Counted from the first letter of the stretch, positions 1 to 9,267 are shown. The stretch is DNA of 64,000 nucleotides from an uncultured Planktomarina sp. (GCA_905182325.1 CAJJBD010000041.1:1-64000), one strand, 5' to 3'. Numbers and translations are program-made. Notes: generated by a model not told the origin, from the letters alone.

Positions 1-158
1 GAGGTGGTTTCATTCTCATTCGAAAAATGTCGCCGTTCTATTCCAGTTCTACTGCGGATCCATGCATCATTTGTTTCAAGTGTATCTTCAAACTCAGAAT
101 TCTCTACTACTCGCTGGGGTAAATAGTGGCCAACTCCCTCTACAATTGTTCTACGCAT
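1..158 (-). CDS. fabH: Beta-ketoacyl-ACP synthase III, N-terminal part (cut by window edge)
   Basis: Reading the minus strand from the ATG at 158 gives 52 residues with the typical FabH N-terminus, including TNDAWIRSRTGIERRHF. FabH condenses acetyl-CoA with malonyl-ACP to start type II fatty acid synthesis. The active-site Cys-His-Asn residues lie beyond the window edge. The gene begins 9 bp after the plsX stop on the same strand, the usual plsX-fabH arrangement, so it is very probably co-transcribed with yceD-rpmF-plsX. The ORF track missed it because it has no stop in the window. Confidence 0.9.
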   Translation of the reverse strand, partial: MRRTIVEGVGHYLPQRVVENSEFEDTLETNDAWIRSRTGIERRHFSNENETT

Positions 159-167
159 GACTAAACC

Positions 168-1244
168 CTATCCACTTTTTTTATCTATAAAGCTATTACT
201 AGAAGCCACGCGCGCAGCCAATCGGCTGTTGAATTTTGCTGCGGCTAAACGGTACGCAAGGCTTACAGCTGCGGCAACAGCTGTTGGATCTGCGGCGCCA
301 TGTGATTTTACGACGGTTCCGTTTAAACCTAAAAAAACTCCACCGTTAACTCGCCGTGGATCAGTTGTCTTTTTTAGACGCCGTAGTGGAGCGTTAGCGA
401 CCAAAGCCACTATTCTGCTTAGTATATTATATCTAAACGCATTTTTAAGAGCGCTACCGATAAAGCTTGCTGTGCCCTCTGCACACTTGAGAGCTATATT
501 TCCTGTAAAGCCGTCTGTGACAATTACATCCACCCTTGACGATGGTATGTCGTTACCTTCTACGAACCCAATGAACTCAAAACCACCATAATCAGCCGCA
601 GCGCTTATGAGGTCGTAGGCCAGCTTGAGTTCTGGCCGACCTTTATGCTCTTCTGTTCCAACATTTAACAGCCCAACTTTTGGGTTTTTGATACCAAATC
701 CGTTTCTAGAATATGACGAACCCATCAAGGCAAATTGGAGTAAATCATTTTCATCTGCTCTAATATCAGCACCAACATCCAGCATAACATTAAAACCGTT
801 AGATCCAAGTGATGGCCATAATATCGAAATTGCTGGACGGTTTATACCTGGGATCATACGTAATCTGACCATTGAGACGGCTAGAAGCGCACCAGTATTT
901 CCACAAGAGACGCACGCATCAGCTTTCTCTTGTTTTACAGAAGAGATTGCAGACCACATAGATGTGCCTTTACCGCTACGCATGACTTGGCTGGGTTTAT
1001 CATTCATTGACACAACTTTATCAGCATCAATAATTGTACAAACCTGTCCCAAGTTCTCCTGTTGTATTAGGTTTTGGAGTAAGTTTTTTTGTCCATGCAC
1101 CAAATATTTGATATTGGGGTAAGACTTTAAAGCGATCGAAAGGCCAGCAATTACGGCGCCCGGTCCGGAGTCTCCACCCATCGCATCAACCGATATAATA
1201 ATATTTGAACCCGGATCAACTTCAGATGGTTTGGGATCACTCAT
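168..1244 (-). CDS. plsX: Phosphate acyltransferase PlsX
   Basis: 358 residues, normal for PlsX. The enzyme makes acyl-phosphate from acyl-ACP and phosphate, feeding PlsY in glycerophospholipid synthesis as a peripheral membrane protein. Visible family marks are the N-terminal IISVDAMGGDSGP motif (about residues 16-28), the central SCGNTGALLA stretch and the VTDGFTGNIALK motif. A slightly long, Pro/Ser-rich N-terminus (about 14 residues) precedes the core. It lies 31 bp after rpmF and 9 bp before fabH, so it belongs to the conserved yceD-rpmF-plsX-fabH transcription unit. Nothing looks truncated. Confidence 0.97.
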   Translation of the reverse strand: MSDPKPSEVDPGSNIIISVDAMGGDSGPGAVIAGLSIALKSYPNIKYLVHGQKNLLQNLIQQENLGQVCTIIDADKVVSMNDKPSQVMRSGKGTSMWSAISSVKQEKADACVSCGNTGALLAVSMVRLRMIPGINRPAISILWPSLGSNGFNVMLDVGADIRADENDLLQFALMGSSYSRNGFGIKNPKVGLLNVGTEEHKGRPELKLAYDLISAAADYGGFEFIGFVEGNDIPSSRVDVIVTDGFTGNIALKCAEGTASFIGSALKNAFRYNILSRIVALVANAPLRRLKKTTDPRRVNGGVFLGLNGTVVKSHGAADPTAVAAAVSLAYRLAAAKFNSRLAARVASSNSFIDKKSG

Positions 1245-1275
1245 TTTAAGTGTCTTCCCCTCAAATTCCGAAGTT

Positions 1276-1482
1276 TTAAACTACTTCCTCGTCTAAATCT
1301 ACTTCAGCACCCATTGCTACTATTTCTTGATCGCCATAGTGCCCACAGGCTGCACACACATGGTGTGGTCGCTTTAGTTCACCACAATTTGTACATTCAT
1401 TCGGATTTTCTGACACCAACGCATCGTGAGCACGTCGCATGCCCCGACGGCTTCTCGTAATTTTACTTTTTGGAACAGCCAT
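1276..1482 (-). CDS. rpmF: 50S ribosomal protein bL32
   Basis: 68 residues beginning [20 protein letters not shown], the highly conserved L32 start, followed by a zinc-ribbon pattern CTNCG then CAACG (two CxxC pairs, about residues 31-34 and 44-47). The protein is a small component of the large subunit. All four zinc ligands are kept, so this is the C+ form. It sits between yceD and plsX as in most alphaproteobacteria. The 211 bp between yceD and rpmF may hold an extra promoter, but I could not define one. Confidence 0.97.
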   Translation of the reverse strand: MAVPKSKITRSRRGMRRAHDALVSENPNECTNCGELKRPHHVCAACGHYGDQEIVAMGAEVDLDEEVV

Positions 1483-1693
1483 GTCTAAACCTCAAGTTTC
1501 GGGATCATACGCCCTGTTAAAACTGAATTTGGCGCGCCGCAACCAAACTTATTCACTGAGCATAAAACGCTGCCCTGAATTTCAGAGCAATACTTGGATT
1601 AAACTACTTTTCAAGCCCAAAAATACCATTATTGGGACTTATTTTAGTTAATTGTTAGAAACAGTCTTTATTGAAACCTTTCATCTGGGCCAA

Positions 1694-2230
1694 TTAAGAT
1701 AATTTTTTCATGAAATCTGATAAAATTGCAAACGGCTTTGAGGTTTCGTCGTTGAGCGGAGATGAACCAGGAGGACCATAGTTATTTTTTAGGTAGTTTA
1801 TGTTTTTAACTTTTGGGTAATCCGGCAATAAAAGTGATAATTCTTCACAAAAAATTGTTTCTAAATAGATTGCTTTGCCCAACACTTCATCTGCTTCAGA
1901 TGTCTCATCGTAACTTTGGTTGTCTGATAAAGGACTTAGCTCACCCCTAAAATTTCGTAATACTGATGATTCCATACTGCTAAAAACTGGTTCCAAAGTT
2001 ACACTACACTGTTGCTCAACTGTGGCGCTGATTGTTGCCGCCAGCCGCCATCCACCTTGACCAAGTGGTGCTAAACTACCAAAAAAATTTGCCTTTTGCA
2101 GGCTTGAAAGATTGAGTTGTAACTTAATTGAGTTAATAAACTCTTGTGTGAAAGCAAGTTCAAAGTTAGCAGTCTGGTTCTTGACTAAGTGGCGTAATTC
2201 CAGAATAGAAACGATAGCTTTTTTTGACAT
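1694..2230 (-). CDS. yceD: YceD/DUF177 family protein (large-subunit rRNA accumulation)
   Basis: 178 residues matching the DUF177/YceD family by layout: a beta-rich N-terminal half with the pattern GGWRLAATISATVEQQC and VTLEPV, an acidic middle (DETSEADEVLG), and a C-terminal ELSLLLPDYPK segment. Homologues are needed for normal 23S rRNA accumulation, and the gene nearly always precedes rpmF, as here. Sequence is divergent from high-GC homologues and the ORF is AT-rich, but no motif is broken. The molecular activity of the family is not settled. It is transcribed away from the BamE-like gene, with about 92 bp between the two starts. Confidence 0.85.
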   Translation of the reverse strand: MSKKAIVSILELRHLVKNQTANFELAFTQEFINSIKLQLNLSSLQKANFFGSLAPLGQGGWRLAATISATVEQQCSVTLEPVFSSMESSVLRNFRGELSPLSDNQSYDETSEADEVLGKAIYLETIFCEELSLLLPDYPKVKNINYLKNNYGPPGSSPLNDETSKPFAILSDFMKKLS

Positions 2231-2322
2231 CTATTAACCATTCTTGTATAACAGGTAAGCTGCATATAATACATGACTAATTTGTAATGACGTCTCTCAC
2301 AAGCGTATTAGGTGCGGTAATA

Positions 2323-2775
2323 GTGATTAAATTAAATTCATTAAAAATGTTTATCTTGCTAGGGTTATTAATGTCCTGCAGCACTGTGTATAGAAATCAC
2401 GGTTTCACGCCAACTGATGTTGAATTGTCTTCTGTGGTGGTTGGTGTGGATTCACGTTCTTCAGTGGAAGAGTCTATTGGTATTCCTTTAACTAAAAGTT
2501 TGGAAAAATCAGATGGAATTTACTATGTTTCAAGTAAATGGCGCCACTTTGGAGCTGCTGCACCAAAACCGGTTGAAAGACAAATTGTAGCTATCCAATT
2601 TGATAGTGCTGGAATTGTAACAAATGTCAGCCGCTATCGTTTGGCAGATGGTAAAGTAATTGTGCTTTCGCGTAGGGTCACTGAGGGCGGAAGTGGAGAA
2701 ATTTCTTTTATTCGCCAGCTTTTGGGTAATGTAGGAAGAATGGATGCAGAAGATTTTTTGCTTGATAGTAATTAA
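2323..2775 (+). CDS. bamE: BamE/SmpA-OmlA family outer-membrane assembly lipoprotein
   Basis: The mature part fits BamE (SmpA/OmlA), the small lipoprotein of the beta-barrel assembly machine: HGFTPTDVEL, VGVDSRSSVEESIGIP, YYVSSKWRHFG and a late FIRQLLGNVGR segment. I prefer the GTG at 2323 to the ATG at 2287 of the ORF track. It gives a proper lipoprotein signal (MIKLNSLK, a short hydrophobic run, lipobox LMSC) and has AGGTG eight bases upstream, for about 150 residues. The ATG at 2347 would remove all positive charge from the signal. It is divergent from yceD, as commonly seen in Rhodobacterales. Function is by family resemblance only. Confidence 0.82.
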   Translation: MIKLNSLKMFILLGLLMSCSTVYRNHGFTPTDVELSSVVVGVDSRSSVEESIGIPLTKSLEKSDGIYYVSSKWRHFGAAAPKPVERQIVAIQFDSAGIVTNVSRYRLADGKVIVLSRRVTEGGSGEISFIRQLLGNVGRMDAEDFLLDSN

Positions 2776-2926
2776 CAGATATCTGGATTTTAGTGGATAA
2801 AATAAAAACACCGTATTTTCAGCCATTTTTCTGTCAAATTTTATTAAATTTAATTTTTTGTTCCAAAAATTAGCTAATAGTGGCTCTAATCATTGACCTG
2901 CTCTATCCAAAGGCATACCGGAGTTT

Positions 2927-4735
2927 ATGGCAAAAGCACCTTTGATACAGCTTTCTAATATAGCGCTTACTTTCGGTGGAAATCCTGTTTTCACAGACTT
3001 AGGTCTAATCATCCAAGCGGGGGATCGAGTGTCCTTGGTAGGTAGGAATGGTTCAGGTAAATCAACCTTGATGAAAGTGATGGCTGGTTTAGTCGAGGCT
3101 GATAAAGGCTCTCGCGTAATTCCTCCAGGTGTAAGCGTTGGTTACATGGAGCAAGAACCTGACCTGACAGCCTATGATACATTGGGTGATTACGCATTTT
3201 CAGATCTTGATGTGGCTGATCATTATAAGGTTGAAATTGCTGCTGAGGGTTTAAAGTTTGATCCAGACCAATTAGTGCGAACAGCTTCTGGCGGTGAACG
3301 CCGTCGAGCTGCTTTGGCAAAGCTTTTGGGCGAGAGCCCAGCGCTAATGCTCCTTGATGAACCCACCAACCATTTAGATATTGAAGCTATTTCTTGGCTT
3401 GAGGCTTCACTTCGTGAAAGCCGCAACAGTTTTGTTGTTATTTCGCATGATAGGGCTTTTTTGACAGAGCTAACAAGAGCGACACTTTGGATCGATCGAG
3501 GGGCTGTAAGGCGTTCGGACCAAGGGTTTGGATCTTTTGAGTCTTGGAGAGATAAAGTTTGGGAGGAGGAGGATGACCAGCGGCACAAATTAGATCGCAA
3601 GATCAAGGCTGAGGCACGTTGGGCAGTTGAGGGCATTTCAGCCCGCCGCAAGCGCAATATGGGGCGCATTCGCGCATTAGGAGAGTTACGCGCCGAACGC
3701 GCTTCACAAATTAAACGGCAAACAACCGCTGCAATGGCACTGGAATCAGGGCAAAAGTCAGGCGTAAAGGTAATAGAGGCAAAAGATTTAAGCCTTGCCT
3801 TTGGCGAACTAGAAATTTTAAATGGTTTTTCATTAACTATACAACGACAAGATAGGATCGCAATTGTAGGCCCAAATGGAGTTGGAAAAACAACTCTGAT
3901 TAAAACTTTACTTGGCCAACAGAAACCAGATTCTGGTACGGTAAAGCTGGGTACAAACCTTAAGATTGCAATGTTTGATCAAGGACGTTCGCAGCTTGAT
4001 CCAAACCTTAGCCTCTGGGAATCACTAACCAGTGATCCGACTATGGCGGTTTCTGGAAGCTCAGATCAGATTATGGTTCGTGGCACTCCAAAACATGTAG
4101 TGGGGTATCTTAAAGAATTCTTATTTGCAGAAGAGCAAATGAGGGCTCCTGTCAGGTCACTTTCGGGTGGAGAAAAAGCGCGGTTAATCCTAGCTCGATT
4201 AATGGCACAAGAGAGCAATTTTCTTATTTTAGACGAGCCCACAAATGATCTAGATATTGAAACGCTAGATCTTTTACAGGATGTACTAGGTGAATATGAT
4301 GGCACTGTACTTCTAGTAAGCCATGACCGAGATTTTCTAGATCGTGTGGCTACCAGCACGATTGCTTTAGAGGGTGCGGGCAAAGCAATTGTTTATGCTG
4401 GTGGTTGGAGTGACTATCAGGTCCAAAAATCAATGCTAGACAATTTGGGAACTGAAAAGCTACCTAATAATAATAGAATTCAGAAATTAAAAACTAAAAC
4501 ACAAAACACTCACATAACCTTTACTGAACAACACCAGTTAAAAATATTACCTAAAAAAATTGAGCGCTTGGAAGCTGAAATTAAAAAACTGGAAGAGTTT
4601 TTAAGTCAGCCAGATTTATTCAGGAACCATCCAGTAAAGTTCAAAAAGGCAACAGAGGTCCTAGTCGAACGACAGGAAGACTTAGCTTTAACTGAGTTGG
4701 AATGGCTGGAATTAGAGGAAAAGGTTAACGGCTAA
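2927..4735 (+). CDS. uup: ABC-F family ATPase (Uup-like), ribosome-associated
   Basis: 602 residues with two fused ATP-binding domains and no membrane segment, the ABC-F layout. Domain 1 has Walker A GRNGSGKST (39-47), signature SGGER and Walker B LMLLDEPTNHLD. Domain 2 has GPNGVGKTT, LSGGEKAR and FLILDEPTNDLD. Between them lies a charged linker (KIKAEARWAVEGISARRKRN), and the last about 65 residues form a Lys/Glu-rich coiled coil, as in Uup. ABC-F proteins act on the ribosome, and Uup has also been linked to transposon excision and lagging-strand or structured DNA. It ends 15 bp from the convergent MttB-family gene. Whether it is Uup proper or another ABC-F subgroup is not certain. Confidence 0.9.
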   Translation: MAKAPLIQLSNIALTFGGNPVFTDLGLIIQAGDRVSLVGRNGSGKSTLMKVMAGLVEADKGSRVIPPGVSVGYMEQEPDLTAYDTLGDYAFSDLDVADHYKVEIAAEGLKFDPDQLVRTASGGERRRAALAKLLGESPALMLLDEPTNHLDIEAISWLEASLRESRNSFVVISHDRAFLTELTRATLWIDRGAVRRSDQGFGSFESWRDKVWEEEDDQRHKLDRKIKAEARWAVEGISARRKRNMGRIRALGELRAERASQIKRQTTAAMALESGQKSGVKVIEAKDLSLAFGELEILNGFSLTIQRQDRIAIVGPNGVGKTTLIKTLLGQQKPDSGTVKLGTNLKIAMFDQGRSQLDPNLSLWESLTSDPTMAVSGSSDQIMVRGTPKHVVGYLKEFLFAEEQMRAPVRSLSGGEKARLILARLMAQESNFLILDEPTNDLDIETLDLLQDVLGEYDGTVLLVSHDRDFLDRVATSTIALEGAGKAIVYAGGWSDYQVQKSMLDNLGTEKLPNNNRIQKLKTKTQNTHITFTEQHQLKILPKKIERLEAEIKKLEEFLSQPDLFRNHPVKFKKATEVLVERQEDLALTELEWLELEEKVNG

Positions 4736-4750
4736 AGACACAATTAGATG

Positions 4751-6295
4751 CTATGATAAGTGAATATTAAATCTTTTTCGTATTGCTGCGTCTGTGATCG
4801 AATCCAGCGAGGCGGGTGTTGGCGCGTTTATTAGCGTCTCCTTTCTTAAGATCGCATTTTTCAGGAGGTCAGGACGATTTTTTTCGTCCCACTCTTTTGG
4901 TGAGCTGCGATCTGCTAGCGTTGGATAAAAATACTCAGTTTGCATTAATGATAGGGTCTGATTGGACCCTAGATAATGACCAGGTCCGCCGAGACATGTG
5001 CTACGCATTGTTTCTAAATCAACAGTTTCGTCATTAACTTCAATACCTCTGACGCAGCGCATTGCTTGACCCAGTAGATCATCACTCAAAATCAATGATT
5101 CGTGACAAAATCCCAATAATGAAGCGTGCATACCAGCGGCCTCATAAACCATGTTCAAACCGGTTAAACCAGCCATGACGTTTGACATTGCTTGTTCCCA
5201 ACCCGCTTGCATATCAGGTAATTTGGCATCGGCAATTCCAGCTGCGGCTCCACCTGGCAAACCATAGTAGTGGTGCATTTGGGCGCAACCAGCTGTCAAT
5301 AAGGCCTGTTCGCCTGAGCCACCTGACATGGCGCCAGTTCGCAGGTCAGAAACAAATGGCCAGGTTCCAAAGATTGTGGGGTGTCCTGGTTTGATTGCAT
5401 TAACGTATACCATACCAGCCAAACATTCCGCTATAGCCTGGACAATTGCTCCAGCAATTGGGGCAGGGGCTGTAGCACCCGCCTGACCAGCACTTAGCAA
5501 TAAAATAGGCATGCCACCCTTAATACATTTTTCCATTACTTGGCAGCTTTCAGTAGCAAATTTCATGGGCGGCACAACAAAACAGTTTGAATTCGACACG
5601 AATGGTCGCTCTAGCCATTTACCTTCTCCACCAGCTATCATGTGTAATAATTCGAAGGCATCGTCGACGAAACTTGGCTCAGTGAAAGAGGTTCCCACAT
5701 GTTTTTCGGTACCAGTAGTACAAGCGTAAATTGTATTTAGATCCATTTCACGGTTATCTGGGATATCACGGCACACCATTGGGCGTTGTACAAAATGAAT
5801 ATTATCAAGGTGCTCAACTATTCGGGCGGCGTTGTGTAAATCTCTAACAGTAGACTCTCGGTAACTTCTGTTTTCTACATCTACCATATGTACCGCAGCG
5901 CCAGCAGTTCCGTAATGGACTTTTTTGCCACTAAGATGCATATCGTGCTTAGCGTTTCGACCGAATAGTGTGATTTCACGATTTGCCTTAGCTAGCATAT
6001 CTTCTACCAGAGATCGTGGATAACGCAGGCGGCCGTCTTCCCCATAAATAGCCCCAGCACCGACCATAATATCAATTCCTGATTGTGGTGCGTCTGCCAG
6101 ACCAATCTCTTCAAGAGCTGTGAGTGCCGCCTCGTTTATTTTGTCCATATCTAATTGTGAAAGAGGATGGTACGTTCCACCTTCCATGCCCGGCCTTATT
6201 GGTCGCATTGTTTCTGGTAGAGGTGCTGCTCGGGCGGCTGTACGGGCTGCGCGGCCACCAGACCGTCCAGCTCGATTTTTGGGTGTTCTAGTCAT
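4751..6295 (-). CDS. MttB family corrinoid methyltransferase homologue without pyrrolysine (COG5598)
   Basis: 514 residues of the trimethylamine methyltransferase (MttB) superfamily: TIM-barrel segments such as VHYGTAGAAVHMVD, KHVGTSF, NSNCFVVPPM and LPGGAAAGIADAKLPD. The reading frame has no in-frame TAG, so it belongs to the non-pyrrolysine group, which includes glycine-betaine methyltransferase MtgB. The true substrate (betaine, proline betaine, carnitine, TMA or another quaternary amine) cannot be read from sequence. The first about 25 residues are Arg/Ala-rich (RAGRSGGRAARTAARAAP). The matching corrinoid protein is absent here; a corrinoid-activating protein lies at 40.4 kb. An aminotransferase lies upstream on the same strand, 227 bp away. 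Start chosen as the first ATG; the basic tail is in frame. Confidence 0.9.
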   Translation of the reverse strand: MTRTPKNRAGRSGGRAARTAARAAPLPETMRPIRPGMEGGTYHPLSQLDMDKINEAALTALEEIGLADAPQSGIDIMVGAGAIYGEDGRLRYPRSLVEDMLAKANREITLFGRNAKHDMHLSGKKVHYGTAGAAVHMVDVENRSYRESTVRDLHNAARIVEHLDNIHFVQRPMVCRDIPDNREMDLNTIYACTTGTEKHVGTSFTEPSFVDDAFELLHMIAGGEGKWLERPFVSNSNCFVVPPMKFATESCQVMEKCIKGGMPILLLSAGQAGATAPAPIAGAIVQAIAECLAGMVYVNAIKPGHPTIFGTWPFVSDLRTGAMSGGSGEQALLTAGCAQMHHYYGLPGGAAAGIADAKLPDMQAGWEQAMSNVMAGLTGLNMVYEAAGMHASLLGFCHESLILSDDLLGQAMRCVRGIEVNDETVDLETMRSTCLGGPGHYLGSNQTLSLMQTEYFYPTLADRSSPKEWDEKNRPDLLKNAILRKETLINAPTPASLDSITDAAIRKRFNIHLS

Positions 6296-6353
6296 ACTTA
6301 GATCCTACTTATGTCAAAAAACTTAAACCTCGCAGTGTTTTAAACCGTAGTGG

Positions 6354-6384
6354 GCCTGCCACGCGCAGCAAGACCGCGGCAGGC
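6354..6384. other. GC-rich inverted repeat upstream of the MttB-family gene
   Basis: GCCTGCC at 6354-6360 is repeated inverted as GGCAGGC at 6378-6384, with a 17-base loop that itself contains GCG/CGC. It lies about 60-90 bases before the start of the methyltransferase gene and is much more GC-rich than its surroundings. There is no T run on either side, so it is not a standard terminator. It could be an RNA hairpin in the leader or a protein-binding site; role unknown. Confidence 0.45.
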
Positions 6385-6404
6385 GCCGATTGTACGGTTT
6401 ATTA

Positions 6405-6416
6405 GGCTAATTAGCC
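6405..6416. promoter_or_regulatory. Perfect 12-bp palindrome GGCTAATTAGCC upstream of the MttB-family gene
   Basis: A fully symmetric 12-base palindrome about 110 bases upstream of the methyltransferase start. Its size and position suit a dimeric regulator's operator. I do not recognise the consensus and no matching regulator gene is adjacent, so this is inference. Confidence 0.35.
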
Positions 6417-6522
6417 ATAAAACTGCGTTTAGCTGAATGTTCATACATTTATGGGTAAAATGTCTTAACCGACAATCTTTTCCATTTGCGACTTTTGGAC
6501 AAAAAACGTCAATTTTTTTAAA

Positions 6523-7689
6523 TTATTGTTTACTAGCAAAGTCCAACAACTCTTCTATAGCTGTTTTAAATTCTCTATCACCGACTGTCATTGCTACTCG
6601 AATATGTCCCTTAGCGGATTGCCCGAAGCTCTCGCCTGGCATCACAGCTATATATTTTTTGTCCAATAGTCTGTTGGCAAAAGTCTCGCCACTAAGCCCA
6701 GTCTTTCGTATGTCGAGCATCATATACATGGCGCCAGAACAAGGTATAGCTTTTACCATGTTTTGCCCAGCCACAAGTTTGGTGGCGAGTTTGCGACGGC
6801 GAGCGAAGGGAGCAGCCACCTCCATCTCAAGTTCGTCTCCTCGATTTAGAGCAAAGTTAGCCGCATTTTGAATGTAGCCTGGAACACCATAAGTCGTATG
6901 GGTAGCTAAGTTAATCAAATGCGTAATAACCATTTCGGGGCCACATACCCAGCCAACCCGACTTCTGGTCATTGCGTGACTTTTAGACATGGAGCCTATC
7001 ACCAAAGTCCGCTGCGCCATGTCAGATAAACTACGCGGTGTAATATGTTTACCTTTCCAAATTTGACCGTCATAAACTTCGTCTGATATCAGCCAAAGAT
7101 CTTGTTCGATACAAACTTCAGCAATGCCCTTCCAAGTTTCTATATCGTAAACAACACCCGTTGGGTTGTTTGGCGAATTTACTAGAAGGCACTTGGCTCC
7201 CTTGGCGGCTAACTCGATATCGCTTTTCAAGGGTTGAAAATTGTTTTCCGGATAGCAGTTGATGGGGCGGTCCACAGCTCCAACACTACGCAAGGTTCCA
7301 GGGTATGTAGCATAATATGGGTCAAAATATAGCGCAACATCACCAGGATCAAGTACGGACAGATGTGCTGCAAATAAGGCGGCTTGGCCGCCTGGGGTAA
7401 TTAGTATGTTTGCAGCAGTTGTAGGTACTCCAGTCTTTTTCTTTATCCGTTGTGCTACTGTTTGTCGTAATTCATCTGTTCCAGGCACAGAGGCATAACC
7501 CGTGTTGCCCGCTTTGGCAGATCTATCCATTTCGGTTAAAATACTTTTGTGCGTTCCAATGTCATGCTCGCCAATAGTCAGTTCCGTAACAGGTAGACCT
7601 GACCGTTTCATCTTTCGAGCTCTGTAAAAAACATCCCAACCATCATTCGCGCCACTGGTTAAAGTATTCATACGATTAGCTATTTTCAT
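6523..7689 (-). CDS. PLP-dependent class I/II aminotransferase
   Basis: 388 residues, fold-type I aminotransferase (aspartate aminotransferase-like, COG0436). Marks: ITPGGQAALFAAH in the cofactor phosphate region, NSPNNPTGVVY, the LISDEVYDG motif, and the Schiff-base lysine in GSMSKSHAMTRSRVGW, with the substrate carboxylate-binding arginine in HIRVAMTVGD. The amino donor and keto acid cannot be told from sequence. It is on the same strand as the MttB-family gene 227 bp downstream and divergent from cysS. A joint role with the methyltransferase is possible but unproven. Confidence 0.92.
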   Translation of the reverse strand: MKIANRMNTLTSGANDGWDVFYRARKMKRSGLPVTELTIGEHDIGTHKSILTEMDRSAKAGNTGYASVPGTDELRQTVAQRIKKKTGVPTTAANILITPGGQAALFAAHLSVLDPGDVALYFDPYYATYPGTLRSVGAVDRPINCYPENNFQPLKSDIELAAKGAKCLLVNSPNNPTGVVYDIETWKGIAEVCIEQDLWLISDEVYDGQIWKGKHITPRSLSDMAQRTLVIGSMSKSHAMTRSRVGWVCGPEMVITHLINLATHTTYGVPGYIQNAANFALNRGDELEMEVAAPFARRRKLATKLVAGQNMVKAIPCSGAMYMMLDIRKTGLSGETFANRLLDKKYIAVMPGESFGQSAKGHIRVAMTVGDREFKTAIEELLDFASKQ

Positions 7690-7902
7690 GCTAATAGCAG
7701 GCCAGTTTGGTATCTATTTGTCAAACCAATTTTGAAGTGATGATCGCAACATATTTTTCAAGATATTTTCTTTTTGCGTTAGTTGATATATAGAAAACTT
7801 GTTACATTATGCGGGGGCTATTTCGGTAGTACACTTTTTTGTTTGGATGCAAATGTGCAGTCACTTGACGTAATCCCGTTCAAGACTTTCAGGAATTAAC
7901 CA

Positions 7903-9267
7903 ATGACCAAAATTAGACTGCACAATTCAAGAACTCGGCGTAAAGAAGAGTTTAGGCCTTTAGAAAAAAAGAACGTACGCATGTATGTCTGTGGCCCAAC
8001 AGTATATGACCGTGCACACCTTGGAAATGCCCGGCCAGTGGTTGTATTCGATATCTTGTTTAGGTTGCTTCGTGAGGTTTTTGGCGCTGATTATGTAACC
8101 TATGCGCGTAATTTTACCGATATCGACGATAAAATCAATGCTCGCTCAGTGGCGACTGGGCGGACGATATCTTCGATCACTGAAGAAACAATAACTTGGT
8201 ATTTGGAAGATATGCGGGCGTTATCAGCGCTAAATCCTAACCTAATGCCTCGCGCGACGCTATATGTTTTGCAAATGATCGAAATGTCAAAAGACTTAAT
8301 AGAAAAGGGACATGCATACGTTGAGCAGGGCCACGTATTGTTTGACGTGAATAGTTGCCCTGACTATGGTGTACTATCAGGTCGAGCCCTAGAGGATATG
8401 ATAGCTGGCGCTCGTGTTGAAATTGCTCCCTACAAAAGAAATCCTCTTGATTTTGTATTATGGAAGCCATCAATTGATGAAACCCCAGGATGGGATAGCC
8501 CGTGGGGATTTGGACGACCAGGATGGCATATTGAATGCTCTGCTATGGTACAAGAACACTTCGGTGAAAACTTTGATATCCACGGTGGTGGCAATGATCT
8601 AATTTTTCCGCATCATGAAAATGAAATTGCTCAGAGTAAGTGCGCCAATCCAGGAAGCACTTTTGCGCAGTTTTGGATTCATAATGAAATGTTGCAAGTT
8701 GAAGGTAAGAAAATGTCTAAGTCATTAGGTAATTTTTTTACTGTGAGAGATCTACTAAATGATGGAACTCCAGGCGAGGTAGTTCGTTTTGTATTATTAT
8801 CGACGCATTATGGCAAACCAATGGATTGGACACAAAAGAAAGCAAGAGAGGCAACATTAACCCTACTAAAATGGCATAAAATGGTTAAAAATGCGTCACC
8901 AGCTTTGCTCGATGATGAAATTTTACAGTGTGTGGCTAATGATCTAAATACACCTGGGGCTTTAGCCCGGATGCATGAGTTAGCAAAAGCTGGATCTGTG
9001 GACCTGCTCCTAAGAGCAGGCCAGTTTCTTGGGTTATTTTCACCAAATGAACATTGGTGGCTCCCAGAGGAACCAGATAGTGAGGCAAAGGTTAAAATTG
9101 AGGCTCTCTTAGTTTCGCGGAACAAAGCAAAGGTTGATGGCAATTTTTTAAAGGCTGATTTAATCAGAACTCAACTTAAGGATGCCGGCGTTGAAGTGGT
9201 TGATGACGCTGGCGGGCTATCTAGGGCAATATTTACTGATGCATTTGACCCGGGTAAGATTAAATGA
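7903..9267 (+). CDS. cysS: Cysteinyl-tRNA synthetase
   Basis: 454 residues, class I synthetase charging tRNA-Cys. The HIGH region appears as HLGNARPVVVFD after CGPTVYD (first zinc cysteine), the zinc-binding segment as WHIECSAM with HGGGNDLIFPHHENEIAQ, and the KMSKS loop as KKMSKSLGNF. The family-typical LNTPGALARMHELAK segment and a short C-terminal domain follow. Its stop overlaps the next gene by 4 bp (ATGA), so the two are translationally coupled. Slightly shorter than the E. coli enzyme, normal for alphaproteobacteria. Confidence 0.97.
   Translation: MTKIRLHNSRTRRKEEFRPLEKKNVRMYVCGPTVYDRAHLGNARPVVVFDILFRLLREVFGADYVTYARNFTDIDDKINARSVATGRTISSITEETITWYLEDMRALSALNPNLMPRATLYVLQMIEMSKDLIEKGHAYVEQGHVLFDVNSCPDYGVLSGRALEDMIAGARVEIAPYKRNPLDFVLWKPSIDETPGWDSPWGFGRPGWHIECSAMVQEHFGENFDIHGGGNDLIFPHHENEIAQSKCANPGSTFAQFWIHNEMLQVEGKKMSKSLGNFFTVRDLLNDGTPGEVVRFVLLSTHYGKPMDWTQKKAREATLTLLKWHKMVKNASPALLDDEILQCVANDLNTPGALARMHELAKAGSVDLLLRAGQFLGLFSPNEHWWLPEEPDSEAKVKIEALLVSRNKAKVDGNFLKADLIRTQLKDAGVEVVDDAGGLSRAIFTDAFDPGKIK

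Noticed and set aside
157-591. ORF of 144 residues on the plus strand over fabH/plsX
   Set aside because: Antisense shadow of plsX; low-complexity composition and no family resemblance.
2530-2826. 98-residue minus-strand ORF over the BamE-like gene
   Set aside because: Antisense to a recognisable lipoprotein and lacking any family motif.
4751-6295. Pyrrolysine-encoded MttB
   Set aside because: No in-frame TAG; the full-length ORF is open, so it is a non-Pyl homologue.
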